Shown one piece after another: positions 44,699 to 57,100 of a DNA stretch of 64,000 nt. The notes beneath the pieces were generated by a model. It ran no database searches, was not told where the DNA came from, and saw only the letters and a list, made by a program, of their open reading frames with translations. This stretch comes from Stomoxys calcitrans (lineage: Eukaryota; Arthropoda; Insecta; Diptera; Muscidae). Each line of letters starts with the position of its first letter. The stretch's first letter is position 1. The stretch covers positions 96,549,922 to 96,613,921 of the forward strand of contig NC_081552.1 of assembly GCF_963082655.1 (NCBI RefSeq), in the 5' to 3' direction. The position numbers and the translations under genes were made by a program.

Positions 44699-46238
44699 TC
44701 ATGTGACGACTACGGACACTGTGTTATCCTTGATACAATATCCGATGTTCCAGGCAGAGAGAATTACACTGTCTGGAACATACCTGGGCCGCTTTTTGAT
44801 AAAATTACTGTACCACTATTCCAGATAGAACCGATTGGAACTACGATATCCCTGGTAACAGAAGTTACATAGACTTCTATACGGATGGTTCCCAATTAAA
44901 CGACCAGGTGGGCTTCGGGGTGTACTCTAAAGATCTAGAACTGGTCATATCGAAAGGGTTACCCGACCACTGCAGTGCGTATCAGGCAGAGATTCTTGCA
45001 ATTAAGGAAGTGGTGGAATGGCTAATGTCATTACGACGATTGGCATAAATATCTTTTCAGACAGCCATTAAATCCCAGGAGAACGTATTTCTGAACACAA
45101 AAACTGCCCTCGACTGTCGCAGATCTCTCAACGAGATGGCTGAACAGTTCCAAATTCACCTATTCTGGGTGCCGTGCCACAGAGATATCCCAGGGAATTG
45201 TAAGCGGACGAGCTTGCGAGACTAGGAACAACCCTACATATTCCAGGGACGCTGGAATCTGTGGGTATGCCTCTAGCGATATGTAAGCTAAGTTTTCAGG
45301 AACTGGCCCGAATGACAACGAATGATAGATGGTCATAAAGAGGGGGCTGTGAGCATTCCAAAACTATGTGGCCTAATCTAGACTTGAAGAGGTCTACTGC
45401 TTTGCTGTCATTGGCTAGAACAGGCGTCTGAGTCATTGTGTCCGTCATGACAGGTCACTGTCTAATCGGAAAACATGCTGACAGACTGAAGGTTGCCAGC
45501 AACGATTTTTGCAGAAGCTGTAGGGACATCGAAGAAGAAGAGACTATAGAACACCTTCTGTGTGTGTGTGTCCAGCACTAGCAGTTGGAAAAATTCCACT
45601 TCATTTCTTTGTGAACCTGTCTGATTTAGCGGATGTGAACATTCGCAAGTTATTGGGCTTTTTAAAGCGAGCTGGATGGTTCAACGGTAAGAACTAGAAG
45701 GCATCTCCCTTTTTCTGTTCCTGTGGTATCACAATGGACGAAAACGTCTAAGTGAATCTGATGGCAGACTGCCACTTAAACCTAACCTAACCTATGAAAG
45801 TCCTGACCATTTATTTCTTCAAGTAAACTCCATTATTCTATAGTATTCGACGTTTCATTTAACTTGTCGGAGATTTTGGCGTAATAAATATTTTGCACCG
45901 CTTTTTCGCGTTTAAATATGCCTGTCTTATAATTCCGATGACGATTTAATAAATTTAAATAAGCATTGAAAAGTTTTCTTCCTTGCCCAGTAACATCTAT
46001 CATTGAAATACTTTTTATGTGGAACATAGTGCTGTACTTTATATTTTCTATCTGTCGATGCAACGATTATATTTGTCATGTCTTAGAGATATTTTATGTT
46101 GTTATTTCTTAATTGAATGTTTAAGTTAGAAGCGAGCTTATCCTTATAATGATCATTGAGGGTATCTTTTGATGGTAGCCTCGGTAGTAATTTGAGCCTG
46201 TCTTCCAACCCAACTCATATCCTAATGTTTGCAATTTA

Positions 46239-46632
46239 TAGAGATGGGCGATGGGTAAATACCCAAAAGGTATTTACCCTGTAAATTGGGTAACTGGGTA
46301 TTTACCCTGTAAATTGGGTAACTGGGTATTTACCCATTTATACCCAAAAGCTAGGTATTTATAATTTTGCAGATATCTTGAAAATAAAAACATTGTCCAA
46401 ACAATTTTTCAGGATTTCGTATTCTTTGTATATAAACCAGATCTTCTGATCTCATAAAATCGGATTCTAGTTGCATATAGCCGTTATATAGATCGATCTC
46501 TAGACTTAAAGTCCTGAGGCAGTAAATTGGTAATTTTATATCTGATTTCAATAAAAATTCGCTTAACTTATTGGGTATTTACCCAATAAATACGCAAGCG
46601 TTGGGTTTTTACCCGGTAGAAACCCATCTCTA
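46239..46632. mobile_element. hAT-like MITE
   Basis: The ends are TAGAGATGGG (46239) and CCCATCTCTA (46632), a perfect 10-bp terminal inverted repeat. Flanking 8-mers GCAATTTA (46231-46238) and GCCATTTG (46633-46640) agree at 6 of 8 positions, as expected for a decayed 8-bp hAT duplication. The interior repeats 'ctgtaaattgggtaactggg' twice and is otherwise non-coding. It interrupts the LINE-D endonuclease. Confidence 0.55.
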
Positions 46633-47150
46633 GCCATTTGAGATTACTAGATTTTCTTCACTGCAGATGTCTATGGACCTTCGCCCATTTGTATTTAATT
46701 CTTTGTCCTTAGACTGTCTCGTTCCCGTACATGCAAGAAACGAATCTCTATATAGCTCTACAATATTTTGTTGTGTTTCGCCTATTCTTTCGTTCATATC
46801 GCCCAAAACTATTAAGTTTTCACATTTGATTTCTTCCATAAACAATTTTGCTAGTGCAAACTCTCGTGTCCAGTCTGCTCCTCTTATGTAAAGTGGAACT
46901 ATTACCATTTGAAAACTTTCTTTTCTAAACTGCAAACCACTGTCATCTTGGTTAAGGATATATTCATGTTTTAAGCCTTTTTGAGATAAAGATTTTCTCA
47001 CACCAATTAACATACCTCCGATAGCACGACCATATCTGTTTTTTTTTTCATGCATCTATCCAATATATTTCGTACTCGGGGAAGTATTTGTCGGTTTGTG
47101 TTTTGTTTTGAGCTGAAAAATGGATAATTAAGGATAATGATTTTAAATCC
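46633..47150 (-). pseudogene. LINE-D endonuclease fragment
   Basis: The minus strand encodes EYEIYWIDA (about 47070), GRAIGGMLIGVRKSLSQKG, VPLYIRGADWTREFALAKLF and NLIVLGDMNERIG (about 46790). The last corresponds to the catalytic D-x-N of APE endonucleases. One start-proximal frame change occurs near 47050. The 3' side is cut by the hAT-like MITE. Confidence 0.6.
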
Positions 47151-47641
47151 TTAATATAATTAAACAAATTTGGGGACAAACATTTATTTGATACCCCGTT
47201 TATATTATATTATATGATTCTAAGTTGCATAATATTAGGGCTTTTATTCGAGCTTTGTCTCCCTCGACGACTTTTTAGTTTTTTTGACTAAATTTTATCG
47301 AAGATATTATCGAAAAAACCTTGACTTTAGTTCATTTCCATATAGTTGTTGTAATGCGGTTTCCATCTACACGCCCGGACTTTAGTTTTCTTTCGCTATT
47401 CCAATAAACCCATTTGTTATTCATCTTTAACTTGTCATCTCTAACCACAATTTTGTATTTCTTCGACTATTCGTGGATTTTCTTATGAGTAGCATAGCAA
47501 TTTTGTTTCTTTGCCTTCTAGGATTCAAATCTCTTTCAATTGAAATTGCAGATCTTGCTAAGGCTTTTGTACATTTCAGTACCTCTACCACCGCATTTAC
47601 AGTTTGTAACCTATTACGCTCATAGAGGGTTCTTGCCTAAG

Positions 47642-48050
47642 CTATCGAAGGGTTGTTGGTTTATTGACAGCACTCAAAGCAGGTTTATCGTTTGAAATAT
47701 TTTTGAATACCAGTTTTGTATTCTGGATTTGTTGTTCCAACCATAACATATTCCGATCACTTTCTTCCAATTTATGCTTGAGCAATACGATTTTTTGTTT
47801 TAATTGCACATTTTCAGTTTTCAAATTGGCAATTTTTGTAGTAGCACAAGAAATCCCGGCTTTAACCTCTTCCATATATTGCTTAGTGGGCAAATTCTTA
47901 ATATTCTCATTGAGAAGATTGTTCATAGTGAACTTCATAACATCTATCGGGTCACTGACCTCCATACTACCAACTGGTTTTTATGCCATGTCAATATATT
48001 CGGGTGATGTTTCGTTTATCTTACGTTTTCGTTTGCTGGGATAAGTTTGC
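47642..48050 (-). pseudogene. LINE-D ORF1 remnant, coiled coil
   Basis: The minus strand encodes a basic PSKRKRKINETSPEY segment (about 48040), a stop, then a 107-residue open frame. That frame holds a clear heptad-like stretch (ATTKIANLKTENVQLKQKIV and onward), predicted to be a coiled coil. This fits the trimerising ORF1 proteins of some LINEs; the function is inferred. Confidence 0.45.
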
Positions 48051-48875
48051 TTTGGGTGTGTTAGGAATTTCTACCTTAGTGGTAAATAATAATACATTCT
48101 ATCCAAGTCAACAACCAACATACGTTATTGTATTTGATCTAAACTGTAGTCACCTTTTAGGCGCAAGAAAAAATGTTTTTGTATGAGTTAGTTGTACTAC
48201 AGATCAAGAGTCGGTACGATGAATGATTTGTAGTGCGATTATTCCTACAATCTTTTTTACCCTATGTCCTGAGCTTGTGAGTACACAGTTGTATTCTTTC
48301 ATGCAAATCTGACACAACCAACTAAACATATCAAATTGAATCTGTCAAACCCAGCAGTTTCTTTTTGTTACAGAGAGTCGAAAGTAGGTATAGTATTTTA
48401 CCCTCTTTCCAACATTTGCAAGCAAAAGTACACGAACGACTTATAGTGAAAATTTGCAGGACAACAACTGATTTTTGTTTTGGTTGGTTCTTAATTTGCT
48501 TGCTTAGGAAAACAATTGTTTTAAAATAAAAATGCTGGCGATACTTGTGAGGTATTTTCCTTAGATAAACGTCAATTGAACTGAGAGTGACAAGGCTAGA
48601 AGGGGAGCCATTCGTCGTAACCGTGATCTCCGTGCCACTAGATAGCCATCACAATTTACCGTGCATGAAGCTAAGAATGTCATCCATCGCGTTGGTCCTA
48701 GACAGAATCTCTACATTGATTCTGAAGAATCTGGATCTGCCTGAAGCCTAGTATCTTACAACTGCCCTCAGCCTGTCTGAACACTATTATACTACACTAT
48801 TATACTACCCGATGCCCTAGAAAGGGCACGGGCAAGGGAAGTCGTACAGACCGATCTGTCTTCTTTCATAAGTAG
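48051..48875. other. Unassigned region
   Basis: About 0.8 kb with no recognised repeat family or gene. 48590-48800 has higher GC and could be a decayed LINE stretch, but I cannot assign it. Confidence 0.3.
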
Positions 48876-49000
48876 CCAAGACGCATTTCCATGCATGCAT
48901 TTGTCGGCAGCACTTGGTGTGCTGACAAAGGAACGTTGTACTAACCACCTAATGCTTCTGGATATTGTGGCTAGAAAAATTGCTGCGACCACTGATGTGA
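48876..49000 (+). mobile_element. Small LINE-A-like remnant
   Basis: The plus strand encodes HLMLLDIVARKIAATTDV, clearly related to the LINE-A RT end (HLMAMDIVARQIAATTAVRL at 59.8 kb). The fragment stops at a poly-T run at 49001. Confidence 0.5.
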
Positions 49001-49315
49001 TTTTTTTTTTTCAAGATTTTTTCCCTCCTTAACAACTTCAAAGGAACGGTGTTGGTTTCATCGTAGCGCTCTGTTGAGGATGATTCCATCAAAACACTCA
49101 AGAAACCGATCATTGCACTTTTTGGTGTCTGGAAGGAAACAATCTTTTAATTTTTCAAGATTTTCACAATAATTCCGCAAATTTTGCACTTACCTTCTAA
49201 TGTAGAACAGATGACTTGAGGTAAAATTACAACTTCATTTGGCGAATTTTCTGTACCTGAACAATAGCTGCTGCTTTGAATCTTCATTAAAAGTAAATAA
49301 AAATTAAACAAATAT
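49001..49315. other. Unassigned spacer
   Basis: A poly-T run followed by AT-rich sequence with no gene seen, up to the family 1 DINE. Confidence 0.3.
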
Positions 49316-50426
49316 AACAAGTAAAAGCGTGCTAAGTTCGGCCGGGCCGAATCTTATATACCCTCCACCATGGATCGCATTTGTCGAGTTCTTTTCCCGG
49401 CATCTCTTCTTTGGCTAAAAAGGATATAAGAAAAGAGTTGCTCTGCTATTAAAACGATATCAAGATATGGTCCGTTCGGACTACAATTAAATTATATGTT
49501 GGAGACCTGTGTAAAATTTCAGCCAATTCGTGTAAGAATTGCGCCCATTGGGGCTCACGAAGTAAAATAGAGAGAACGATTTACATGGGATCTGTATCGG
49601 GCTATAGACCGATTCAGAACATAGTAAACACGTTTGTTGATGGTCATGAGAGGATCCGTCGTACAAAATTTCAGGCATATCGGATAATAATTGCGACCTC
49701 TAGGGGTCAAGAAGTCAAGATCCCAGATCGGTTTATATGGCAGCTATATCAGGTTATGAACCGATTTGAACCTTATTTGACACAGTTGTTGAAAGTAAAA
49801 GTAAAATACGTCATGCAAAATTTCAGCCAAATCGGATAGGAATTGCGCCCTCTAGAAGCTCAAGAAGTCAAATCCCCAGATCTGTTTATATGACAGCTAT
49901 ATCAGGTTATGGACCGATTTCAACCATACTTGGCACAGTTGTTGGATATCATGACGAAATACTTCATGAAAAAACTCATTCAAATCGGATAAGAATTGTG
50001 CCCTCTAAAGGCTCAAGAAGTCAAGACCCAAGATCGGTTTATATGGCAGCTATATCAGGTTATGGACCGATTTGAACCGTACTTGGCTCAGTTGTTGGAC
50101 ATCAAAATTTCATTCCAATCGGATAAGAATTGCGCACTCTAGAGGCTCATGAATAACAAAACACGTCGTGCAAAATTTCATTTCAATCGGATAAGAATTG
50201 CGCACTCTAGAGGTTCAACAAGTCAAGACCCAAGATCGGTTTATATGGCAGCTATATCAGGTTATGGACCGATTTGAACCGTACTTGGCACAGTTGTTGG
50301 ATATCAAAATTTCATTCCAATCGGATAGGAATTGCGCACTCTAGAGGCTCATGAATTCAAGACCCAAGATCGGTTTATATCCCAGCTATATCAAAACATG
50401 GACCGATTTGAACCATACTTGGCACA
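49316..50426 (-). mobile_element. DINE-1-like family 1 copy L, reverse part of an inverted pair
   Basis: It opens AACAAGTAAAAGCGTGCTAA, then hairpin and 3' diverged units, then central units with internal rearrangement (fragments near 50100-50160 and 50290-50360 repeat 'aatttcattccaatcggata'). It stops in a unit at 'gaaccatacttggcacacc', where orientation reverses. No 5' end, core or GTCY is present. Confidence 0.75.
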
Positions 50427-50812
50427 CCGATCTGGGATCTTGACTTCTTGAGCTTCTAGAGGTCGCAATTATTATCCGATATGCCTGAAATTATGTCCTA
50501 CGGATCCTCTCATGACCATCAACATACGTGTTTATTATGATCTGAATCGGTCTATAGCCCGATACAGCTCCCATATAAATGGATCTCTCTATTATACTTC
50601 TTGAGCCCCCAAAGGGCGCAATTCTTATTCGAATTGGCTGACATTTTACACAGGTCTCCAACATTTAATAATATAATAATAGCAGAGCAAATCTTTTCTT
50701 GCATCCTTTTTTGTCTAAGAAGAGATGCCGGGAGAAGAACTCGGCAAATACGATCCGAGGTGGAGGGTATGTAAGATTCGGCCCGGCCGAACTTAGCATG
50801 CTTTTACTTGTT
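50427..50812 (+). mobile_element. DINE-1-like family 1 3' end, forward part of the inverted pair
   Basis: It starts at 'ccgatctgggatcttgactt' and runs to the normal 3' terminus GCTTTTACTTGTT. With copy L it forms a composite with two outward-facing family 1 3' ends. Confidence 0.75.
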
Positions 50813-50860
50813 TTTTTTTTTTGATAATCCTACATTTATAAATAGATTCTACAATAGAAA

Positions 50861-51950
50861 AACATGTAAAAAGGGGTTAAGTTCGGCCGGGCCGAGCTTT
50901 GGATACCCACCACCTCTGGTACATATGCAAACCACCTTTCGTCAAAATCAGGTAAAAAATGCATATCTTTGCCGATTATACATACCGATTTGGACCAAAT
51001 ACTAATAATTACAAGGACTTGTTCAATTGTGTATAACAACCGGGGCCGGGCCGAGCTTTGGATACCCACCACCTCTGGTACATATGCAAACCACCTTTCG
51101 TCAAAATCAGGTAAAAAATGCATACCTTTGCCGATTATACACACCGATTTGGACCAAATACTAATAAGTACAAGGACTTGTTCAATTGTGTATAACAAAA
51201 TATTAGTCTTTTAACTAGCTATATCTAAAAATAAACCGATCTGAACCATATACGACACGGATGTCGAAAAGCCTAACATGAGTCACTGTGTCCAATTTCA
51301 GTGAAATCGTATTAAAAATGCGCCTTTTATGGGGCCAATACTTTAAATCGATATCGATCTATATGGCAGCTATATCCAAATCTATGGAAAATTTCGAAGA
51401 GCTTAACATCACTCACTGTCCCAAATTTCAGCGAAATCGGACAATAAATGCGAGTTTTATGGCCACAAAACCTCAAATAGTGAGATCGGTCTATATGGCA
51501 GCTATATCCAAATCTGGACCGACCTAAGCCAAATTAAGGAAGAAGGTCGAAGGGCCTAACACAACTCACTGCTGCAAAACCTTAAATCGGGAGATCGGTC
51601 TATATGGCAGCTTTATCCAAATCTGGACCGATCTGGGCCAAATTAAAGAAGGATGTTGAAGGACCTTACGCAACTCACAGTCCTAAATTTTAGCAAATTC
51701 CGATAATAAGTGTGGCTTTTATGATCTTTAAACCCTAAATCGGCGGATCGGTCTATATATCGGTTATTTGTTAAGACTGTAGCGTGATTTCAACAGACAG
51801 ACGGACGGACATGGCTAGATCGTCTTAGATTTTTACGCTGACCAAGAATACATAAACTTTATAGGGTCGGAAATGGATTTTTTGATGTGTTGCAAACGGA
51901 ATGACAAAATGAATATATCCCCATCCTTCGGTGGTGGGTATATTAAAAAT
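50861..51950 (-). mobile_element. DINE-like family 2 element with duplicated 3' end
   Basis: It opens AACATGTAAAAAGGGGTTAA, has a GGCCGGGCC hairpin remnant, family 2 units, a 'gacagacggacggacatggc' tract (about 51800), and ends 'ttcggtggtgggtatatta'. The 3' terminal segment is present twice with a 159-bp period ('gccgagctttggatacccac' at about 50891 and 51050). Confidence 0.75.
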
Positions 51951-52261
51951 TACAATTCCTTATCTAGTTTTCGAGATATTACACTTGAAATCGGACAAAA
52001 TTGAAAATTGGTTAACTTTGAACGGTCATATCTGCTAAGCTAAAAATCTGTCATTTTGTTTTACATAAGACAAGTTCTTTCAAAATTTCTTAGGCGCACA
52101 TGGAGCAGTTAATTTTTGCCACCTGTTTTCTCTATCCAATCCACTTTGCGTCTTTAAGACGTCTTAAAAGATGGGTGTATGACCTTGTTAAATCGTTAAT
52201 GACATACAGCCGACATCCCATATAAATCGTTGATGATATTTTCATAGTTATGGCGAAAATC
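51951..52261. other. Unassigned spacer
   Basis: No gene is recognised. It contains a perfect 16-bp palindrome TTTAAGACGTCTTAAA (52153-52168). Confidence 0.35.
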
Positions 52262-52530
52262 AACCGAAACGCAGAGGTTAGCACGTCCGCCTATGACGCT
52301 GAACGCCTTGGTTCGAATCATGCCTAGAACGTAAACAAAAAAATTTCAGTGGTGGTTAACCCCTAGAAATGCTGCCGACATTTGTGAGGTATTATGGCAT
52401 GTAAAAACATCTCCCCAAAAAATTTAAGACTCGGCTATAAAAAATAGGCTGCTTATTGTAGAGCTATAAGTGAATCGGACAGCACTCATTGATATGTGCG
52501 AAGAAGGAATGTTCAAGGGCAAATCCGGAA
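52262..52530 (+). mobile_element. tRNA-derived SINE
   Basis: The left part is tRNA-like: an A-box-like stretch (CGCAGAGGTTAGCACG, about 52270-52285) is followed 25 bp later by the B-box GGTTCGAATC (52310-52319). The distal part carries 'gactcggctataaaaaatag' and 'cagcactcattgatatgtg', which I recall from repetitive sequences of calyptrate flies but cannot verify here. It is too degenerate to fold as a functional tRNA gene. The 3' boundary is approximate. Confidence 0.55.
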
Positions 52531-52717
52531 TTTGCATTTGTCGCAAAGTCATGCAATGGATTTTAAGCGGCATTGTGAACGAACATTTCATCAATAAACA
52601 TACAGATGACGGTGTCCCTCATATATTCGTTAATGACAATATTCCAAAATTTCTGCAAGTTTGCGTTCGATGAGAAACAAAAGGAAAGGGTCCACAAAAT
52701 TATTATTGACGATTTAA
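52531..52717. other. Unassigned spacer up to a Helitron
   Basis: AT-rich, with no gene recognised. Its last base (A52717) precedes a Helitron TC start. Confidence 0.3.
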
Positions 52718-53336
52718 TCTTATATATAAAAATCAATTGGTGTTTGTTTGTCAGTTTGTTTGATTGTTTGTTTGTGTGTTCCTTATAGACTCAGAAACCG
52801 CTGAACCGATTCTTTTGAAATTTTCATAGATGGTGCATAATGATCCCGTGGTGTAAATTGGGTACCACATTTTTTTTTAAATCTGAAGGGGGGCGGACCC
52901 TCCCCCTTACCCTAATTTTCAGAAACACCAGATCTCGGAGATGGGTGGTGCGATTTAAGCGAAATTTTGTGTGCTTTCATATAGTACCCTAAAAATAAAA
53001 ATGTGGTATCCAAATTTCGGATGGGGTATCTAAGGGGGCCGCCCCACCCTAAAACCTACAAAACATATATTTAGACCAATCACGACAATATGGAACTTAA
53101 ATGAAAGGTAATTAAGATAAGAAAACTTATCTGATATCCAATTGCCGAACCAAGTGTTAGGGGGACCACCCCAGGTCCCAAAACACCCGTAAATCCGACA
53201 TATGTGTCGACCATAGCAACATGGGACTCAAATGAAAGGTATTTGCGAGTAAAGTACGAACCTGATATCCAAATGTGGGACCACGTTTCTGGGGGTCCAC
53301 CCCTTTCCCAAAACACCCCCCAAACAGGGTGTTCCC
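52718..53336 (+). mobile_element. Helitron-like 5' part, forward
   Basis: It starts TCTTATATATAAAAATCAAT after an A, as canonical. It contains the GTTTGTTTGT tract, 'cagatctcggagatgggtgg' and two to three units, and ends in 'ccaaacaggg', where a short reverse-oriented Helitron snippet ('cccatggtcagtaaat') precedes the LINE. Confidence 0.7.
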
Positions 53337-54111
53337 ATGGTCAGTAAATGACACGAATGTCGAGTTTTACGCAGATACCTGCCATCACGGCCCAAACCTG
53401 CGAGGCCCAAGGCCCAAGGGTGAATACAATGCGTCTACCAACGCCCCCACATGTGGTAATCCACACATGAGTACCAATTTGATCCCACGTATTTGGACGT
53501 GTTCACCTCCTTGGTTAGGAGCGGAGCACTACCTAAAACTCCTTCCGATCTATGGGTCACGGCACCCGGTTGAAAACGCAACTCCACGCCGAGCTTTTGC
53601 TCTACCCGCGATTTGGGTACAAACCACAGCCACCACGTTGCTCCCCACTGGGGCCTCACCATTGTCAGGCTGGAACCAAAGTTCCAGGGGCTCCTGACAC
53701 CCGTGGTACCAGATTAAAGTCTCCGGTCAGACTTCGTAGCCTTAAAAGACTACTACCAGTTGAACCCCAAACAGTTCCGGACTGGTCACCTGAATGGGAG
53801 AAAATCACCCTACGCCGACCTCAGCCAACATACAAGAGTATGCATCAAACATACAGCCAGACAATATACACAAAACACAGACAGGACACGGCAGCCCTCA
53901 CGGGCTACGCCACATAAATCAGCAACAACATGGGACTTTACAATCAACGCGGCCACCCTCACGGGTGACCGATCACAACCACAACAGCTAAGGGAATCAA
54001 CAATGGGCAAACACCGCTGCATCAACATGGGCAAGGCAGGTGCCAGGCCATGCCATGCGCAGCACCAAATCACACAGTCGCGCCAGCACAGCAACACCTC
54101 GTTATGGATAA

Positions 54112-57100
54112 CTAGCGTGCATTCATACCTCCACTAAGTCTAGTCCGCCTCCTAAGAAATACTTCCCGGGAAAAGGTGGCCAGCCTTGCAACAGTCGTCT
54201 CGTCCTCAAGGGCCCTAGTGAAATCCCACACCGCCTCGCTAATCCCCATCGCGCCTAAATCTCTAATGTCTGCATAGTACGGACATTCTGTCAGTACATG
54301 CCTCCAGTCCTCACGTCTCCCACAGTCGCACAAATCAGTCGCGGACAGGTTCCTCTGATGCAAAAATGCATTAAAGGAACCATGTCCCGTCAGTATGAAG
54401 CCCAGACTTAGGCCGAAGCCAAAGTCCGGGCGGTCTCGTACGAACGTCGCGTCACGAATAAATTCGTAAGTCACCCGACCATTGTCACTGTTCGTCCATC
54501 TAGTCCTCCACCTATCATCAAGACGCTCCAAAAGGAGTGTCTTGAGCCGCCTAATATCCCCATCTGCAAGCTCCGAAGCGGTGAGCCAATCCTCACGCAC
54601 TAATGGAATTCCCTTTTTCACACTATACAGAACGGCCATGTAACTCACGAGTAAGTCAAGCGGGGGCGCGCCAAGCAATACCTGTAGTGCATCTGTCGAA
54701 ACAGTCCTGCACACAGGCAAGCAAGCCAGCATTGCCACCCTCTGACAAGAGAGGATCTTCTTCCGTCCTAAGACAGCCGCAGCAATTCCGTGCCATACAG
54801 GCGCTCCATAAGTTGCACAAGCAACAAATAGACCACCATATATGGACCGAACAGCGCGACGACTAAGACCCCAATCACTTCTCAGAACACGCTTAACCAT
54901 GCCGGCTACTCCAGTCATCTTCTCCTTCACCCGATCCAAATGGACCAGGAAACCCATTCTCTCCGAAACAGTCACTCCCAGATATTTGACGAGGGCTACG
55001 TTCCTGATGCTAGCTCTACCAGATCGAATCGTGGGTGGACGATTCCGTGACAAGATGCCCTTGAGCAACATTGTCACGGTTTTGTCCTCCGCGACGTCAA
55101 CACCAACACGATCGCTCCATTCGCGCACAATGCCCATGGCAAGCTCACCACGAGTTTCCAGAGCAAGTCTGGAATCTCCTTCAACCAGGATGAGCAGGTC
55201 ATCCGCATATGCGCTGATTTTGAAGGACTCAGCGAGACGTCCCAGCAGGGGATCCATCATGAGGTTCCATATATATGGAGCACAGATGGAGCCCTGAGGG
55301 CAGCCACGCTGAATATCCTTCCAAACCGTATCGCTAGCACCAACCACGCAAGCTCTTCTATCACAGAAGTAACTACGCCAGAGAGAAAGTTCCCGACAAC
55401 CTATATCGCCTAATCTCGTGAGTACACTACGCCATGAAAGGTAATCAAACGCGCCTTTGAAATCGACAAATATGCCAAGGACATATTTGGCGCTCGATTC
55501 TCTCACACAGTTCTGCACGTGGATCCAGGCATCCACAGTGCTCTTTTCCTCCCGAAAGCCGAACTGGTACGGAGAAGTACCCTCCTCGTAGCCCTCCCTA
55601 AATCTTGTCACCATTATCCTCTCCAATACTTTTGCAAGCACGGGGAGGAGACTGATGCCCCGATACGATCTTGGATTGCTCCTCAATCGATCGGGCGATT
55701 TCAGAAGGACTACGACTCGAGCACATTTCCACGTACGAGGGAAATAACCTGCTTCGACACATCGTGTGAGGATCAACTCGACATGGTCAGGTATAGCCTT
55801 CCAGATGCTCTTACACATCTGTCCAGTCATACCGTCCATGCCAGGTGACCTCCCGCTTCTAAGCCGGCAGACACTGTCCACTATCTCGACCTTTTCCAGA
55901 CTTGGAGGAGGCACGATCATCTCCACACTGGGAGCCTGTTCGTGGTCATCCGCATCGGGAAAGAACGTTCCCATTAACACCCTAGCACACTCGTTCCAAG
56001 AAGTCAACACGTTGTCACCCACTCTAAAACCGCCCAGGTCACCTTGACTAGAACCCTGTTGCCCACCGCGCCGGCACACGCGGTATACCTTGCCCCATGG
56101 ATCATCTCTGTTGTCCTGTACAAATCTCCTAAAGTGATCTTCCTTGCTCCTAATCAACAGTTGCTTGTACGTCCTCAAATTGCTAAGGTAGTCGTTTCGG
56201 CGTGAGACAAGATCCTCAGCATTGGAACTTCTGGCTCTTTGGAATCGCTTCCTCAGACGCCTGACGTTCCGCCGCATTGTCTCCAGCTCACGGGTCCACC
56301 ACTTCACCTTACTTGGTTTCGCCTTTCGACGTCTGCCAAGGAGCGCATCATTCACCGCGCTCATCCACTCGTCTACCTTAGCAATTTGGTCATCTATAGT
56401 CAGTGCCCTAAAGTCATCTAAAGACAATGCTGAAGCAGTCTCCCTAAAACTTTCCACATACAAGTCCAAGTTCACGTCTCGATCTTTCCAGCACCTGGAT
56501 CGTTCAGTCGTAACCCGAGTCCGTCGATCCCTGGAAGTGACCATAATCTCAATCGGATTATGGTCACTTGAGCCCCATTCGTCACAAACCCTCCACCTAA
56601 ACTGGTAAGCAGTAAATGCCGCCCCATTTGCAGCCGTAACGTCAATGTCGCTAACGCCTGAAGGCCCATCAAAGGTATACTTCTCGCTCGGTACGTTCAA
56701 CACACCGACGTCATTCAAAGTCAACCATTCGCTAAGCAACTGCCCACGATGGCGATTCTCATGACCAAGCGAGTGCTGGGTCATTTTCGAGAACCACATC
56801 GGGGAGGTTGCGTTGGCGTCTAAACTTAGGATGAGCGGATTGCTACTCGCGAGTAGTAGCACCGTATCCATATATCCAAGATAGGGCTCCAAGTCGGCGC
56901 TAAACCTACAATAGATGCTAGCCAAGAACATCTTACCACACCGCCCTTCTGCACAAATACAGACTCCCCATTGGCTATAGCTAACCACCGTACAGTCGAT
57001 GTCGCTGTCATCTACAATTATCGCAGAGTCACCCCCGCTGTCAGTAAAGACTCGCATCCCCCCCGGCAATCCTACAACACTACCATCCACTACGTACGGT

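Larger units (their letters stand above)
43094..45795 (+). mobile_element. LINE-A: non-LTR retrotransposon with RT and RNase H, 5' truncated and inactivated
   Basis: The domains run from RT motifs (EFLDIVGAFNNV about 43210; HGGVLSPLLWN about 43400), through VYADD (44080-44094), to RNase H (FYTDGSQL about 44880; CHRDIPGN about 45180) and a C-terminal zinc-binding region (GHCLIGKHADRL about 45460; CRSCRDIEEEETIEHLLC about 45520). Frameshifts and stops occur in RNase H. A mariner foldback element splits the RT between motifs B and C. The 3' end is CCTAACCTAACCT (45783-45795). RT plus RNase H suggests the LOA/I group. Confidence 0.75.
45796..48050 (-). mobile_element. LINE-D: degenerate LINE 5' half (ORF1 and endonuclease), split by a hAT-like MITE
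   Basis: Minus-strand order is ORF1 remnant (48050-47642), spacer, endonuclease (about 47150-46633), hAT-like insertion, then a linker-like segment (46063-45833: AYLNLLNRHRNYKTGIFKRE) reminiscent of the region between endonuclease and RT. No RT is present; LINE-A begins at its edge. It may belong to the same family as LINE-B at the window end, but the two do not overlap enough to tell. Confidence 0.55.

Noticed and set aside
45783..45795. Telomere-like sequence (AACCT repeat)
   Set aside because: There are only two to three units at the end of a LINE remnant in the interior of a repeat-rich region. It is better explained as a LINE tail.
52262..52340. Functional tRNA gene
   Set aside because: The B-box is good, but no closed acceptor stem is found and the sequence continues into a SINE-like body.
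53275..54137. Plus-strand open frames overlapping the R1-like 3' UTR and ORF2
   Set aside because: They are antisense to a strongly supported coding region or lie in its 3' UTR. GC-rich DNA lowers stop frequency. No family resemblance is seen.
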